A stretch of 64,000 nucleotides of DNA from Oscheius tipulae (GCA_037178975.1 JASJZH010000006.1:3348001-3412000), one strand, 5' to 3'. Numbered from the stretch's first letter, positions 36,983 through 49,773 are shown. Numbers and translations: made by a program. The notes: generated by a model not told the origin, from the sequence alone.

Positions 36983-39900
36983 TTATAGTTGTGATTGTTT
37001 GTACTCTCTCCGCAGTTTTTCTATTCTGAGATCGTTGATTAGCTGTGGAGGCACATCTTCCACCCCGTAGATGTACTTGTTTCGCAGCATGTCTCCAATA
37101 GCTGATTGGTCATCGGCTGTCTCGTATTCCAGTCCAAGAATGTCCTACAAATGGCATTGTTTGGCCACGCCTTAGTATATTACCTCAATATGACGGGCTC
37201 TTTGAGAGTTATCAGGATCTCCGGTCCATTCACTATAATCGCCGTCATCAATTCTGAAATGTGTGGTTTTAGTGGGTAATGAAACTGAGTACGGAAATCA
37301 TGCGCTCTTGGAAGGGCCAACAAAGCGATGCGAACTCAAGGAAGGGCTAGTTAAACCAACCGCTCGCTGATATCAGAATCGGATGAATCCAATAACTGGG
37401 CAACACTGCGACAGTTGTGGAAAGAATCAACACTCTAAACTTACATATTAAGTGATGGTTCGTAGTAGGTCTCGGTCGGAGGCTGTGAGTGGGTGTTTGC
37501 AGCTAAAAATAAACTATGTATTCTTGCTCTGATAGTTACTTTTGATATCCGAAGTGGACCTTCTCCTTCTCTTCTTTGTCTTCTTGCTCCTCCATCTCCA
37601 GCAGACCCCGATGACCAGCAGAAAAAGGAACATAACTGCTCCTCCAAGGATGGCAGCAGTCAGTGGCATTTCGCTCTCTAAATATAAAATCTACGATCAT
37701 CCTCTCCTAAGTGTTACCCATCGGTCCCAAGTGAACACTCCCAGACGGGAGACTAGGTTCAAATGGAGGACGCACACTTCTAACCCTGATTTCCATGGGT
37801 TTGATGTCCTCATCTTGGAATCGGTATTGTGGATTAAGTACCTCTCCCTGAAATATTTTGCTATGAGTAACATGTTACTAACCAGTTCTTTGAAGGAGTT
37901 CCGTGACGTGGCTCTCATTTCAACTCTGTAAGAGTGAGCGTGTTCCACTGGACTCCATTCGACAGCATTTCCACTGATATGGACATCTGTCGGAGGATCA
38001 AGGGTCGAGCAAACTGAAGAGAAAGATGAAAAGTTAAGATTTAGAAACACCTGATTTGGTGACAGTGTCAGATAAAGAGCTCCCCTTCATGTTTCTGCTT
38101 TCCACAAAGATATCGTATGAAGTGAAAGGAGCCAGATTTTGAAGGACTACCGACTCTGATGATGTAGCCAACGTTTTGATTAGTGACTCTTGATTGCTTT
38201 TGTAATGGACGATAAACGTTTGAGAATGAGAACCATTGAACCCTAAAGTATGTAATGCAATCGACAAAAACCGTTATTACCTGGGATCCATCGTATTTCG
38301 AGACTTGATGCACTGTGGCATTGTATGCTAGTGATGTTAGCTGGTTGAGGTCGGGTTCTCTGATGTGAATGGTTCGATATTAGGAAACCGTAAGTTACCT
38401 CAACAATCAGGTTCATGGAAGTGAAAACCGAGGAAACAGAATTTGAGACAACGCACTCGTATAATCCGTGATCACTGTGAGATACTGTTTCGAATCCCAA
38501 AGAAGATGTAGAGATTCTCGTCTAAAAATGTGATTATATCAGACTATCAGTGAGCTTACCTGATTGTGCATCCAGTAAACAATTGGAACGGGATCTCCGA
38601 ATCCCTCACAAGGGATATCTAGTGGAAGACCTTCTTTCACTCGAATCTCGCTGGGTGGCTTTTGTGCAAACGTTGGAGGATCTATAACAGTTTGACACTC
38701 CTTTCGCCTAAGTAATATACCAGCAACAATGACGTGCGTCTCGACTGGCAGACTCTCGCCGACCTCGTTTTTTGCAACACATCTGTAGATTCCTCCATCT
38801 CCCTCCTTAGCCTCAAAAATCTTGTAGAAATCCTGAATACGCACGTCCGTTATTGTCTAAGACCCAATCACTTGTTCGTATGTTCCAACAAAATGCCCAT
38901 TTTTGGTCCAAGTGAAAGAAGTTGCAGGTGGGTTCGCTTCGACACCACATGGAACTGTCCCATTTCTTCTGCTACCAAGCGAAACAACAGGTTTGTGTGT
39001 TTTCGACTGTTCGGGAATATCTGAAAACATGGATAGCTCAGCTCGTTTCAATAACCAATCCACGGTTTGACATTGACCTCGTTCATCTGGTAACTAATGC
39101 GTGTCGGCTGTCAAACAAGTATACGACGCAATTTATTGTTTTTCCCATTGTGACGGTCAGGAAAAGTAAAAGCTTACAGTGAACATCCAGGAAAGCTGAA
39201 GTTTCCGAGTATTCGCCCTGAGAGTTCGCTGCTTCACATCTGTACCAGCCATTGTCGTCTTTACGAACTTCCTTCAAGGAGAGATCGCCATTCTGAAGAT
39301 ATTTTGAGGTTCATAACCCAAAGAATACCTGGATATCCGCTCTCAATCCGATCTGAGTCATTTTGATTGGACGATCTCGGAACGTCCAAGCGTACTGTAT
39401 GGTATTTGGTTGAGAACTAGCGTGACAGTGCCAGAAAATGTTAGACCCCTCGGTCACAGTCTTGTTCTTCGGAACATAGTCAAACGATATGCTCTCTGTT
39501 TAGCAAATAAATGGGTAAGGGAAACACTTACTGGAGAACTTTAACTGTATACTTGCTTGCTGGCTGCCTTCGGCATTCACAGCCAAGCACGTATACTCGC
39601 CTTGATCTGGAAGAGTCACGTTGGACAGGTGAAGGACTGGTGATGCGCTAATTATGCGTTCATTCTAAAGTTTCCTAGTCATTGGACCAGAAAAAGTATT
39701 ACCTTCGTCCAGCTGATCTCTGGAGGTGGTGAGCCTTCCACTTTGCATTCAATGTAGAATTTGTCTCCTTCCTTCACATACTCCGTCCAACCTTCTTCAG
39801 GAGTCACGATTGTTGGCGCAACTGAATTCCAGGGTTATGCATAACAAGAAGTACTACCGTTTACGACTAGACGAGAAGGAGAGCCGTAAAGAGGTCTGGT

Positions 39901-42525
39901 AGGCTGTTTGGCAAATTTGGTTAGAGAGCAGCTGTAGATTCCGGCATCATCTCCAGAGATGGCATGTATAGTCAATCCAAGTCCTGATCCTCGAGCAATT
40001 TTACCTGAAAATGTACTATTACCCTTTTCCAAGACAGAGCCGTAAGACCCGTTGAACAGCTTTTTCATGCAATGACCATTTCCCTTCTCTGGTGGTCTGT
40101 CAAGTTTATGACAGTAAAAACAGTATCGGCGCTCTTGCTTTCCCGGATATACTGTCCCGGCGTGGGTGGGGCGGATACTAGCGACCTTTCACCGCGATGC
40201 TATCGCCTTTGAACCAGTCGCAAGTCAACGGATTTTTCGCGCTCACTCTTTTCGCATGGCAGTTGCGGTTTATGTGTTTATTCTACTGCTGGTCACTACT
40301 TCAGCTGCCGCTCTAAAGGTCCAATGCTGCCGTGATCGCGGGGTCACAACCGGCTGCGCCAATCTGTTTTGTGACCCGCGCAAGCCCCCTGGAGATGCCG
40401 ATATGTCAGTTTCTCTTTCGTTTTTCCCGCGTTTTTTTGTTGTATCATTGTATCACTCGCAGCGGTCATTTTTCAGTTACACTGCCTTTGAAGAGCCGAA
40501 CTCCTGCAAGTCTTTTCTACCAGCCATTGCGACATGTCTCAGTGAGGGACACGATGCATCCAATTGCTGCCAAGAAAAGGCCGAGAGGCCAGATTTCAAT
40601 GACTGTCTGGAAGTATGTAAAGGATCAGCCCGTACTGCTTTCGACTCCTGGAGTCATTTCCAATCTTGCTTGGCCATCAACATACCCCCAATGTACAAAT
40701 GCATGATGGAAACCTATCGGAGATCACCGTCTGCTCCTCTCGGCCTTCGAATTGTGTCAAAAACAAGTACGTCAGTTCGTCTAGAATGGGACAAACCCGA
40801 GACGAACCCCTCATTGGTCACCAAGTACAAAATAATCTTTGCTGAGACATCTGGAAGAAGAGTTTCGGAGATTGTACACGAGTCGAGAGACACTTCGATA
40901 TCCGTTACAACACTTCTGCCTGAAAAGAAGTATACTGCCTATGTGCTAGCACAAGGATCTGGTGCCGAAGACCTCTCTCAATCCTCCGACTATGTACAGT
41001 TTTCTACTTCCCTGAGGAGTCAGGACGAGCCTGTTTTCTCGGAAGTTGTAAAACTTTCAAGGGATGCAAAAACTGCCATTTTGGCATGCCACTTGCGACA
41101 AGGAGCCGTCCAAAATAGCAAGTTGATATGGGAACGAAAGGTATAAACTAACGAGACATGGTTAACCAGTTTTTATAGGAAAAAGGAAACTTGAAGCAGC
41201 TGGACGGTAATCGATTTACCATAACCACATATTCTGAAAAGATTGACGGCCTACATTACTACGTCTCAGCCCTAGAGATCAAAAATTTGGAGCAGTCCGA
41301 TTATACCATCTATCACTGTCATTTGGAGAATGAGAAGAATGATTTTGGAGAGGTGGGTATTTTTAGTGTTTCGTTTCAGTCTGTTTAAGATCAAGCTGCA
41401 AATTCACTCTTTCGTGGAAACAGTGCCTGCCACCCCTCCAGAATCCCCACTAGAATGTTGCTCCAAGGCGGTCACTCGACCCCAATGTCAGTCTGTTTGT
41501 TCCGGAACAGCAGGAGTAGGAAAAGACATCAAACCAGGTAGATCATGCGGAAGTCTTTTTCGTAGTCTAAGCAAATGATCTTTTGCTGTGATACCAAGGC
41601 CGTAGGGGAATGATAACCACGGTTTTCAGGAGCTTTTCTGCCACAGTTTCGCTGTTTCGATGAATTTAACACTCTGATGAGGTGTACTCTCCAAAACTTG
41701 AACAATGTGGGATGTTGCATAAATCAACAGGTACGATGCTTCTCTCACTACCTTCACCGTTATTCAGATTCCATATCATTGCCTTGGAATGTGCGACAGC
41801 CGTTATATGTTAGGGAATATCTTCTTTTCTGATTGCGTTAACTATGTAAACAAGGTAACCCCGTGCCTAAACTCTCGAGCAAAGCAGTTCAATTTAGGTT
41901 TTCGTTTGTCAAGAAGAACGAGTTAGAAATCTTCCCTACGCCGTATCATCCCTTAAAGTGAAATCGGAAAATGACGCGACAACCCTCGAATGGGAGCCTT
42001 CTATCGATGCCGAGGTTTGTAACTGTGCCCTAAAACGAAATTCACCTCTCTTAGTTGTACCACGTTTACCATCGTATACGAAAAGGACCGTGGGCAGGAG
42101 GCGCAACAACACAATCCAAAACAATTACGGGCTCTGCAGATGAGGTTGCCTTATTCAATTCACAAAAAAAGACCTCTAATTAAGGTGGCTGTTCTGGCAG
42201 TCAACAAGTTTGGCTTTTCTGGAGTAAGCAGAATGGTTTTCGTGGACAATAGATGGAGCAGCACTTACGTGGTGTAGAAAAGCAATATTTCTAATTTCTG
42301 TACAAAAACTACACATTGCAATCAGTACAACGGGTAGATTAATAAACTGTTAGTAATGCACTTACCTTGTAATGTCGGTGCAGCATGTCCTGCCTCTCTC
42401 CCGTACGCACTGAATATGAGCTTGTCGTTCTTTCTCCATTCCAAAGCGAAGTTTGAATCGTCTGGTGGATCAACGCCACATGTCAGTGTTATAGCTTGAC
42501 CTCGTCTTCCCCAAGTTGTTCGCAT
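36983..42525 (-). CDS. IGSF9/Turtle-like adhesion receptor: five Ig, two FN3, one membrane helix (first exon not found)
   Basis: Minus-strand exons. The first seen (42366-42525) encodes GQAITLTCGVDPPDD and LEWRKNDKLIFSAYG; the next (39858-40004) completes the same Ig domain with GKIARGSGLGLTIHAI and DDAGIYSCSL. The junction keeps phase (Q-G-K-I). Ig2 to Ig5 follow (VAPTIVTPEEGW; DYVPKNKTVTEGS; PCGVEANPPATSFTW; FAQKPPSEIRVKEGL). Two FN3 domains come next (LEIRWIPGFNGSHSQ; DVHISGNAVEWSPVE). The membrane helix is LTAAILGGAVMFLFLLVIGV near 37620, then a basic cytoplasmic stretch and a tail with TETYYEPS, ending at 36983. Five Ig plus two FN3 is the IGSF9/Turtle layout, a homophilic neuronal adhesion family. 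The signal peptide exon upstream of 42525 is missing from my reading. The 2361-base intron 40005-42365 contains another gene. Confidence 0.85.
40256..42277 (+). CDS. Secreted Ig/FN3/DB-module protein nested in the intron of the opposite-strand gene
   Basis: Start at 40256 gives the signal peptide MAVAVYVFILLLVTTSAAA. Layout: a first DB module (VQCCRDRGVTTGCANLFCD, SNCCQEKAERPDFNDC, CLAINIPPMYKCM), an FN3 domain (SAPLGLRIVSKTSTSVRLEW), an Ig-like domain (AILACHLRQGAVQNSKLIWE to SDYTIYHCHLENE), a second DB module (LECCSKAVTRPQCQSVC, VGCCINQQ, CVNYVNKVFVCQEE), and a second FN3 domain (VSSLKVKSENDATTLEW), stop at 42275-42277. DB modules are confined to nematode Ig/FN3 proteins of this type, whose function is unknown. 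No membrane helix, so probably secreted. The whole gene lies inside intron 40005-42365 of the IGSF9-like gene, which points the other way. Confidence 0.88.
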
Positions 42526-45500
42526 CTGAAAAACTGTGAACTTTTTACGCGTATTTGATTATCAGCGTTCGACAGTGTTAAGCTGGAAACAATTAGGCTT
42601 GAATGTCCTTTGCGACCCACTAGTCAAACTTTCTCTTTTCCAGGGGTCTGGCATTGCGCAAGAGTGTCGTCCTAAGCGCAAAAGGGAGACTTCGCCGACG
42701 GCGCAAGACACAAAAGAAAAAGAAGAAGGAAACGAGTAACAAGAGGGTGAGATAACGGGCGGCTTAAAGTGCCCAGGCCAAGTGACCCATCGGCAGCCTG
42801 CGCGACAGTTTTAATAAATGACATCTGAGGCAGCTGGCAGGGGTCACCGATGTTGTTTACCTCCTCCAGATAACATTTCCTCGTTTTCTGGATCCTATAA
42901 CACACATTCGCAAACTTAATTGGCAAAATGAGAAGGAGAAATGAGTTTCGGGTCTTTAGAATGTCAGCACCTCGTTTTAAGTGAACCGAATGGGCTGTTG
43001 CACTAATGCGAAACGTAAGGTTTCCGGAGCAAGAAGCCAGTCTTGCGCAGAGCAATCAACAGTGCGTAAGCAGTTGTTACCAATATTAATCGGAAATCGT
43101 AGAAATGAACCCCATAAATATGTAATTAACTAGACGAGGGAGCGCCTGTGATAGCTGAAAAGGAGCGTAAAACTCAAAATGAGAACAAATGCCGTTCGGA
43201 TAGCACGAATTGCGTGTCTTAAACAAGACGCCGCAAAATTTCGTTACTGCTCAAAGACACGACTCAACATGCGAAATCTGCGCTCCATTGAAACAGAACA
43301 ACAGGGTAATCCTTTTTTTTTGAGGACGCGCGAACATCAAAAAGCAACAATTATGTACCAGTATGACTGGCAGTCTGATAAACTTGTTGAGACAGAAGGT
43401 ATAACGTGAGAACGAATGCATTGAATATTTCGATGGGAAAGTAACCATGCTTATGTGAAAGAGCGCTCTCAATTGCAAAAGAAAAATTCAATAAAGCGCT
43501 CCCAACAAAGAGCACAAGCTTTTGATCTGGCTCACGATTGAATCCGAAGCCTGGTAAAGGGCGAACGACTGATTATGTGGCCAAAAAGAAAACATTGTGC
43601 CATCGGGTGGATCCGCTCATTGGCTCACTGTTGTCGGAACTAATTGACAGTGGGGTCATTAACACTTGCAAGGAGGGGAACAGATGTCTGTAAGCCTATA
43701 GGGAAACAAGCTTGGTGTCATCTTCTTGTAGTTCAAACACATTCAAGGTAATCTGAATTGCTAACTATCTCGAGTCCAAACAAAGGACATCAAGAACCAC
43801 TGAGGTCGCTGCTATCAAATGACACTACAGGAAATCTTTCAGTGAGGATGCGGAAAGCGATTTTAGTTGAAGTCACTGGATTCACTACCTTCTCTAAATG
43901 TTCTTCTTTGACGGGTTTGAACTTTTCAATGGCCTGTTTTCAATAGAGAAATCTTCTGAAACGATTTTCAGCAAGTTCGTGGTTTCAGCAAAGAATTAAA
44001 AGAAAACTACGAGTACGAGATGTCTGTTGCAGTTAGAGTAGATGAATAACCTGCAAAAATGAAAGTTGGAGTATTTATTCAATCTAAGCAATCTTTCAAT
44101 ATTAAGAGTAGCGCAATGCACACATGTGGTGGCCCAATTCCGTCTACAAGATTCCTCAAACTCTCTGCAAAGTCCGCGACATATCTTTTACCCTCGTCAT
44201 TTTGCAAGAGGTTGTCGTCTTTGGTCCCTTGAGCCGAAAACTCCTTTAGATGTTATTCCAGGAATTTTGGTCCCGACGCAATATTAAGAACGTTTTTCTT
44301 TTTCATGGAATTTCAGAGATGAGGACAGCCTTTTCGCTTGGATGAACCTCGACGTGGCAAAAATGGCCGGCACTCCATACCCACGGCCATGGCGGTCATT
44401 CGGGTGCCAAAAGCACAAACGCAATAACTACTCATCGCACAGTTAGGTACCCAACCTTGTCTAGTAACTCTGAAAAAAACCTTTCCCTATATAACAGATT
44501 GTCTGGCTGGGAATTGGGATTAATTTACCCACACTGGAGATCTTTTTCACAGAAACAGCCACAGACTCCAGTCTTCCTCCACTTAGAAGGATTACTTTTC
44601 ATGGAAAATTTACGATTTCCGCTTATTACTTGGACGGAAACTCATTTACAGCTTACCAATAGTCATAATTAAGGCAGTTGTTTTGATCGAAAGTTTTTTG
44701 AAACCATAAGCGCGTGCGTCAATTTATCCATTAACAGGTTTTTTATTCTTCCTGCACGGCTAAAGTCAAGAGTCTGCAGTCCCGTTTTGCCTCACCAAAA
44801 GGCTCTTCCGGTCCGCTTTCTGTTGTTACTATGAAGTCTTTTAAGGGACAAACACGCCACAATTAAATGCTCAGTTTGTTCTGGTCAGGACACTGGTTGC
44901 CCTCCTGCCAACTTAATAAAAAGTCTGGCTCTTTGCTAGAAAATTGTCTCAAAAGGCCCCATTTCTGCTGTTGGCAGTTGTCATTGGCAGGATGCTGCAA
45001 GCACATCTGAACAGATCACTTCCTCCCCCTACTTTACTCCTTGCGAGCATGTTGGGTGTGGTTCATTCTCCCGGTCAAACGTCCTCCCCTTGTTCCATCG
45101 TCTATTTATCTATGACGATATGAAATTAGCTGTCGAGGCTTTTCTGTTGACAGTGCTCTTGGCGAGAAATAGACACCGAACCGAAGATGTTTTCACGAGT
45201 TCCTCGGTCTGTCGCCTCATGAACACGTCCAATGACTAATATATTATCTATATGAAAAGGTGTTTTTACCCGATGCTTTCAAGCAATTTGGTCCTTTCAT
45301 ATTGTCTCACTAAGACTGAGACTCAGAAGAGCAAGTACAATCACGAGGCCTTGGGATGTCAACGGCTATTTGTCGGAATTGACCAAGAAATGTTCCGTTC
45401 GCCCCCTTGTTTTCAAAAGCATGCTTATCCGGCAGATTTTTGCCCAAGTCCGTTTTATACTTTCATAAGTTTCCGCGAAAGCATTTTTCTCTTAGAAAAG

Positions 45501-45964
45501 TTGTATCTGACCACCAAAAGGGCAGAAAAGGTCGAATGAGAAGCCACGTAGGTTATTATTATAGGCTTTCCGCAATCCGTTTGACATCTCAAGTGGATAT
45601 TGGGGAAGCATGTGAGGCATTTATTTTCCTTTTTTTTATCTTCCCCTCTCATTCGGTTACTCATTCCGTTTCAGGTTCTCGTCGATCAGCCATCTTTCTT
45701 TCACTACGGCGGAGCCTTGATTTCTGTTCAACAGACTCCTCATCGAGGTAAGCGCTCATTATATGCTCTTGAACTGTGAATTAAACATTCTATTGAACAG
45801 ATCAAAAAATGGCTGAGGTTGCCTGACACTTCGTGAGGTCAACTTCCTTAATCCAGTCACGCATAAATGAGAAAGGCAGCACTCAAAATTTGGCTTTCCG
45901 CGTGATAGATAATTGGGTTATTTCGCGCAAACTTTCTTGTATTTTAAGAACATTGTTATCCTAG
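42526..45964. other. Intergenic or first-intron region, no gene recognised
   Basis: About 3.4 kb. It should hold the missing first exon and promoter of the IGSF9-like gene (minus strand) and the promoter of the glutamate transporter (plus strand). A hydrophobic stretch on the minus strand near 42690-42760 (FLLLFLLCLAPS) resembles a signal peptide but has no donor site that joins it in frame to the exon at 42525. No repeats or RNA genes were seen. Confidence 0.35.
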
Positions 45965-47894
45965 ATGGTGCGAATCTCGAAGGAGAACGTGCTTCTTCTG
46001 CTGACCGTCTTTGGAGTAATCACTGGAACCATTCTTGGGGTATCTCTTCGGAACACCAATGTAAGTCAAACTGTTGTCTCAAAGTAAACTCTAACCTAGA
46101 ACAAGGAAAAATGGAGCAAACGTCATCTCAGCTACCTTCGGTTCCCAGGAGATTGTTTTGTACAGATGCTCAAAATGCTCATCCTTCCACTTATTATGTC
46201 CAGTATAATGTCAGTTGATTCTCAGCAGTGTCCACAACAGCATTTTTTCAGCACAAGTTTAGCTTCTGTTGATTCGAATACTGCCGGTAAATTGGGAGTA
46301 ATTTCCCTACTCTACTACTTCCTCACTACTATGGCTGCTGTTATCCTTGGTAGAATCGTTAGTTCATTTGGTAACGGGAATCTTTAGGAATCATCCTTGT
46401 CATGATCATCAAGCCAGGAACTTGGACTGTCACCAATATCGAAGACGCTGTCGGTGGACAAACCAAGGCTCCCTGTATCTCTAACGCTATGGACACTATC
46501 CTCGATTTGGTCAAGTAAGGTTTTATGCTTCTGATCTGAACTGTTTTACAGGAGTCTGTTTCCCGAAAACCTCGTCGAAGCCACTTTCCGTTCTCACAAG
46601 GTCTGTATGAAGTTCTTGAACGGAACCAAGCAAATCGATCCTGATCTGGTTCTCAAGTTGACCGATGGTAACTAATGTTAGTAGTCTAAACAGTCCCCTT
46701 TAGATGCTCGAAAAGTATTTACTGAGATCCCAGAACGACAAACATCCGATGGAATGAACATTCTTGGACTTGTCACCTTCAGCGTTGCCCTTGGCATAAC
46801 GATCGGATACATTGGTGAGGAGGGAAATGCCATGAAGGCGTTCTTCAAAAGCCTGGAAGCTGTGAGCATGAAGCTCATTTCTCTTGTCATTTGGTGAGAT
46901 ATCAAATGATTCAGAATAAACAGCGCTTAGGTACTCTCCAATCGGAATCACATTTCTGATTGCTGCTCAAATTGTGGCCATGAAGGATCCTGGAAAGGAA
47001 CTTCAGCGGCTGATGGGCTACATGATCACGGTTCTGCTTGGTCTCTTCATACACGGATTCGTAGTTCTGCCTCTGCTCATGATTACGGTACACAGTCTAG
47101 CTCAACTTTCTATGAGGTTCAGTTGGCCCGAAGGAATCCTATCAAATATGTGGCTGGTATGGCGCAGGCGCTCCTCACCGCCCTCGCAACAAGCTCCAGG
47201 TGATCTCAGCCAGAAGCCCATCATTCAAATTATTTTAGCTCTGCTACCTTGCCTTTGTCCATTAAATGCGTGGAGGAAAACGGGGTAGACTCACGAGTCG
47301 CTCGATTTGTACTTCCTCTAGGAGCTACCATGTGAGAAAGGGCACGTGCATTAACAAGTCGATCTTTCAGTAACATGGATGGAACGGCCCTATATGAAGC
47401 TGTGGCGGCTATCTACATCTCACAATGTGTCGGACAGACTCTGACATTGGGAGAAGTCGTGCTCGTGTCTTTGACAGCAACCCTGGCCAGTATTGGAGCG
47501 GCAGGAATTCCTCAGGCTGGAATTGTTACAATGATTATGGTTCTCATAGCAATCGGACTGCCCTCTAACTTATTCATTCTCATTCTTCCAGTCGACTTCT
47601 TCTTGGACAGAATTCGGTGAATCTGCCGTAAGAAGCAAAGAACAATCTGTTCTCTTTTCAGAACCACGGTCAATGTTCACGGCGACAGCATTGGGGCAGC
47701 CGTCGTAGGAAAGCTTTGCGAAAAATACCTTAAAAGGGGTTAGCCTTTTCCCCCTCTCAGACGCCAATTACACAATTTTAGGACCTCCAGAGACCAACGA
47801 CCAGGGATACAGCATGCTCTCACAGACGGCCTCACCTGATCCTTCAAAGAGGACAATTATTGGAAACCACTACGAAAATTCTCATATGCTCTAA
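45965..47894 (+). CDS. Excitatory amino acid transporter (SLC1 glutamate/aspartate transporter)
   Basis: ATG at 45965 follows CTAG directly, a likely spliced-leader acceptor. Starts [23 protein letters not shown]1 marks: [22 protein letters not shown] (TM2), [25 protein letters not shown] (TM3), a large extracellular loop with a glycosylation site (LNGTK), [32 protein letters not shown], the serine-rich hairpin [15 protein letters not shown] (about 47190-47240), [25 protein letters not shown] (TM7, NMDGT), and [20 protein letters not shown] with the second hairpin. After [23 protein letters not shown] a tail of about 50 residues ends ENSHML at 47894. It takes up glutamate with Na+ and counter-transports K+. 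Nematodes have several glt genes; I cannot pick one. Confidence 0.95.
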
Positions 47895-48052
47895 ACCCTT
47901 TTATGTTTTTATTCATCAAATGACTTATATTTTGACACATAGATTAGACCTACTTCGTGTTTTTTCCCCGTGGATCTCCAAAAGCGGTACACATAACTTT
48001 GTTCCCATAGTACACACAGACTTCCGTTTAGGAAGGAAGAATTCAAATTACG

Positions 48053-48058
48053 AATAAA
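48053..48058 (+). terminator. Polyadenylation signal of the glutamate transporter
   Basis: AATAAA about 160 bases after the stop codon and just before the end of the convergent transthyretin-like gene. Inference from position. Confidence 0.4.
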
Positions 48059-48074
48059 TATACTCTATGATTGT

Positions 48075-48570
48075 TTAATGGATGCAACTTCTATCTTGCC
48101 CAGGAAACTCGGTTTCCAAGTTGAGATCCCCAATATTAAACCACTTTGAAGCTGTGCCATGATGTATGTAGTGTTTTGGAATGTTAAACGTCACCTTTTT
48201 CTGACAAGGCTATAAACAAGATTAAATGTTATGTATGTACTTACTCGAATGTCGTCTAAACAGTCGTGATAAATGTAAAGGACAGGGTCAATATCTGTCA
48301 GTTCTCTGGTAGTACCATCCAGACGGAATTCGCCATCTTTGTCAGTGTATTTCTCATCCAAAAGGTCGTCTGGATCACCAGGATCTAAAAAGATTGGGAA
48401 ATTTGTCAGTTTTTAAACTAACTGGTGTCAATGTCGTATATTTTAACTTTTGTGTTTCGTAGAAGAATATCACCGCACCATAGACGTCCTTTGACAGCGA
48501 CTCCTTGCAGACGGAACGAGGAACATAACGTTAGAAAAGAAGAGAATAGTAAGAATTTCAAATGGTTCAT
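48075..48570 (-). CDS. Transthyretin-like family secreted protein (TTR-like)
   Basis: Start at 48570: signal peptide MNHLKFLLFSSFLTLCSS. Domain: VAVKGRLWCGDILLRNTKVK, IYDIDT, then DPDDLLDEKYTDKDGEFRLDG, LTDIDPVLYIYHDCLDDIR and PCQKKVTFNIPKHYIH, ending QDRSCIH at 48075. The LWCG / YIYHDC / PCQKK / SC cysteines and the T-D-x-D-G-x-F turn are standard for the family. It differs clearly from the other member at 18700-19205, so they are not a recent tandem pair. Role unknown for most members; probably secreted into body fluid or cuticle space. It has two introns of about 40 bases and is convergent with the glutamate transporter. Confidence 0.93.
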
Positions 48571-48669
48571 GCGAAAATATAAGTAGCCTTGTTGAGTGGC
48601 TTTCCTTATCGCAGAAACTATTGACTGCCTACCCACGTCAAACAGAAAACAACAAAAGTTTTGTTTTTA

Positions 48670-49485
48670 TTAATGCGGACATCTGCATTTGCCCACATGA
48701 CAAGGTAGTCCATGACAATCGTTACCATGCGCCTTGCACTTTTTCTGATCACAGAATCCTAAAACAGCATCGACCATAAGTTTGAACCCATGAGTGGATA
48801 AAGCCTAAAGCAAAAGGTATTTTAACAAGGGAAAATGCTTACTCTTTCACAATGGCAAACTCCCTCGTGACATGCACCTCGAAGACCACCACAATCTGAA
48901 TCCTCGGTGCAGTTTCTTGAAGGGACACATGCTCGGCAATTGCACTTGCCCAAGTGGGTACCGAAGCATCTTCCCTTAAAAACTCTTGATTCCTTAAACT
49001 TTGGCTACTACTTTTCCACAATCAGTGTCAGAAAAACATTCCGTCTCAGCCATGCATATTTTCAGCAGATGAGGAACAATCCTTCCAGGCTTGATGGTAA
49101 TTGGTCTAGGTTTGTGACTAGTGGATCTGCGTGTTGTGGTCATAGTTGTGGTGGTTGTAGTTGTTGTTGTCGCTATAGTCGAGGTTATAGGAACCGAAGG
49201 TTCTTCTTAAAAAAAATTTCCCTTCATATCCTCATGTTCATACCTGAAGTTACTGAGGAGACGACTGCAAAATCATCTCCACTTCCTTCGATATGCTGCA
49301 AATCTTCGTCTGACTGCTCGCTAGTGACTGGCAAAGCAAGCTCTGCTTCTAGTATTCGTTTCAAATCAGCTGTCAATTCTGACAAGATATCATCGTCGTA
49401 GCTAGTAACCAGATTGACTAAAACTGAGTTCGAAAAAAACAAGACTTTTCTCACCTAACAATAAGACGCAGACGGTAAACTTCAT
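48670..49485 (-). CDS. Secreted Thr-rich, Cys-rich protein with a chondroitin attachment-like site
   Basis: Start at 49485: signal peptide MKFTVCVLLLVNLVTS. An acidic helix region (DDDILSELTADLKRILEAE) leads to HIEGSGDDF (about 49280), an E-G-S-G-D site of the type to which chondroitin chains are attached in nematode proteoglycans. A run of threonines follows (about 49135-49190, encoded by ACA/ACC repeats), likely O-glycosylated. The C-terminal part is Cys-rich: CMAETECFSDTDCGK, CFGTHLGKCNCRAC, CTEDSDCGGLRGACHEGVCHC, CKAHGNDCHGLPCHVGKCRCPH, ending at 48670. It may be a small extracellular-matrix proteoglycan. I do not match it to a named cpg gene; the glycan claim is by motif only. Confidence 0.75.
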
Positions 49486-49495
49486 ATCTCGTAGT

Positions 49496-49521
49496 GGCTT
49501 GTAGTGTAGGCTTGTAGTGTA
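49496..49521. repeat. Two tandem copies of a 13-base unit
   Basis: GGCTTGTAGTGTA occurs twice head to tail, just upstream of the Thr-rich protein's start codon. Too short to be more than a local duplication, but it lies in the leader. Confidence 0.7.
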
Positions 49522-49773
49522 AGCTCTAAGATTGAAGGTGAGATACTGAGGACGACGGTTTGGTGAAAGCGAGAGAGACAAGAGCGACACCGGTTTTGGA
49601 TCTTCCTGGACAACGGGCGATCTGCTTGTGTCACAAATTCAACGAGAGCAAAACAATCTTGTGTACTGCTCTTTAATCTTCCTAGCAAGTGCTCCATGTG
49701 CTGATCTTCGTCCGATGACACTTGTCATTTGAGTGGTCATTTGGCCCTCGTACGCAATTCCAGGATCGAGCGA

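Noticed and set aside
39858-40068. A start codon at 40068 (MKKLFNG) for the IGSF9-like gene
   Set aside because: It gives no signal peptide and half an Ig domain. The acceptor CATTTTCAG at 40005 and the phase match with the exon at 42366 show that coding begins at 40004 there.
42672-43055. Hydrophobic minus-strand frame (FLLLFLLCLAPS) as signal peptide exon of the IGSF9-like gene
   Set aside because: No donor site joins it in phase to the exon starting at 42525, and the hydrophobic part is not near its ATG. Left as unproven.
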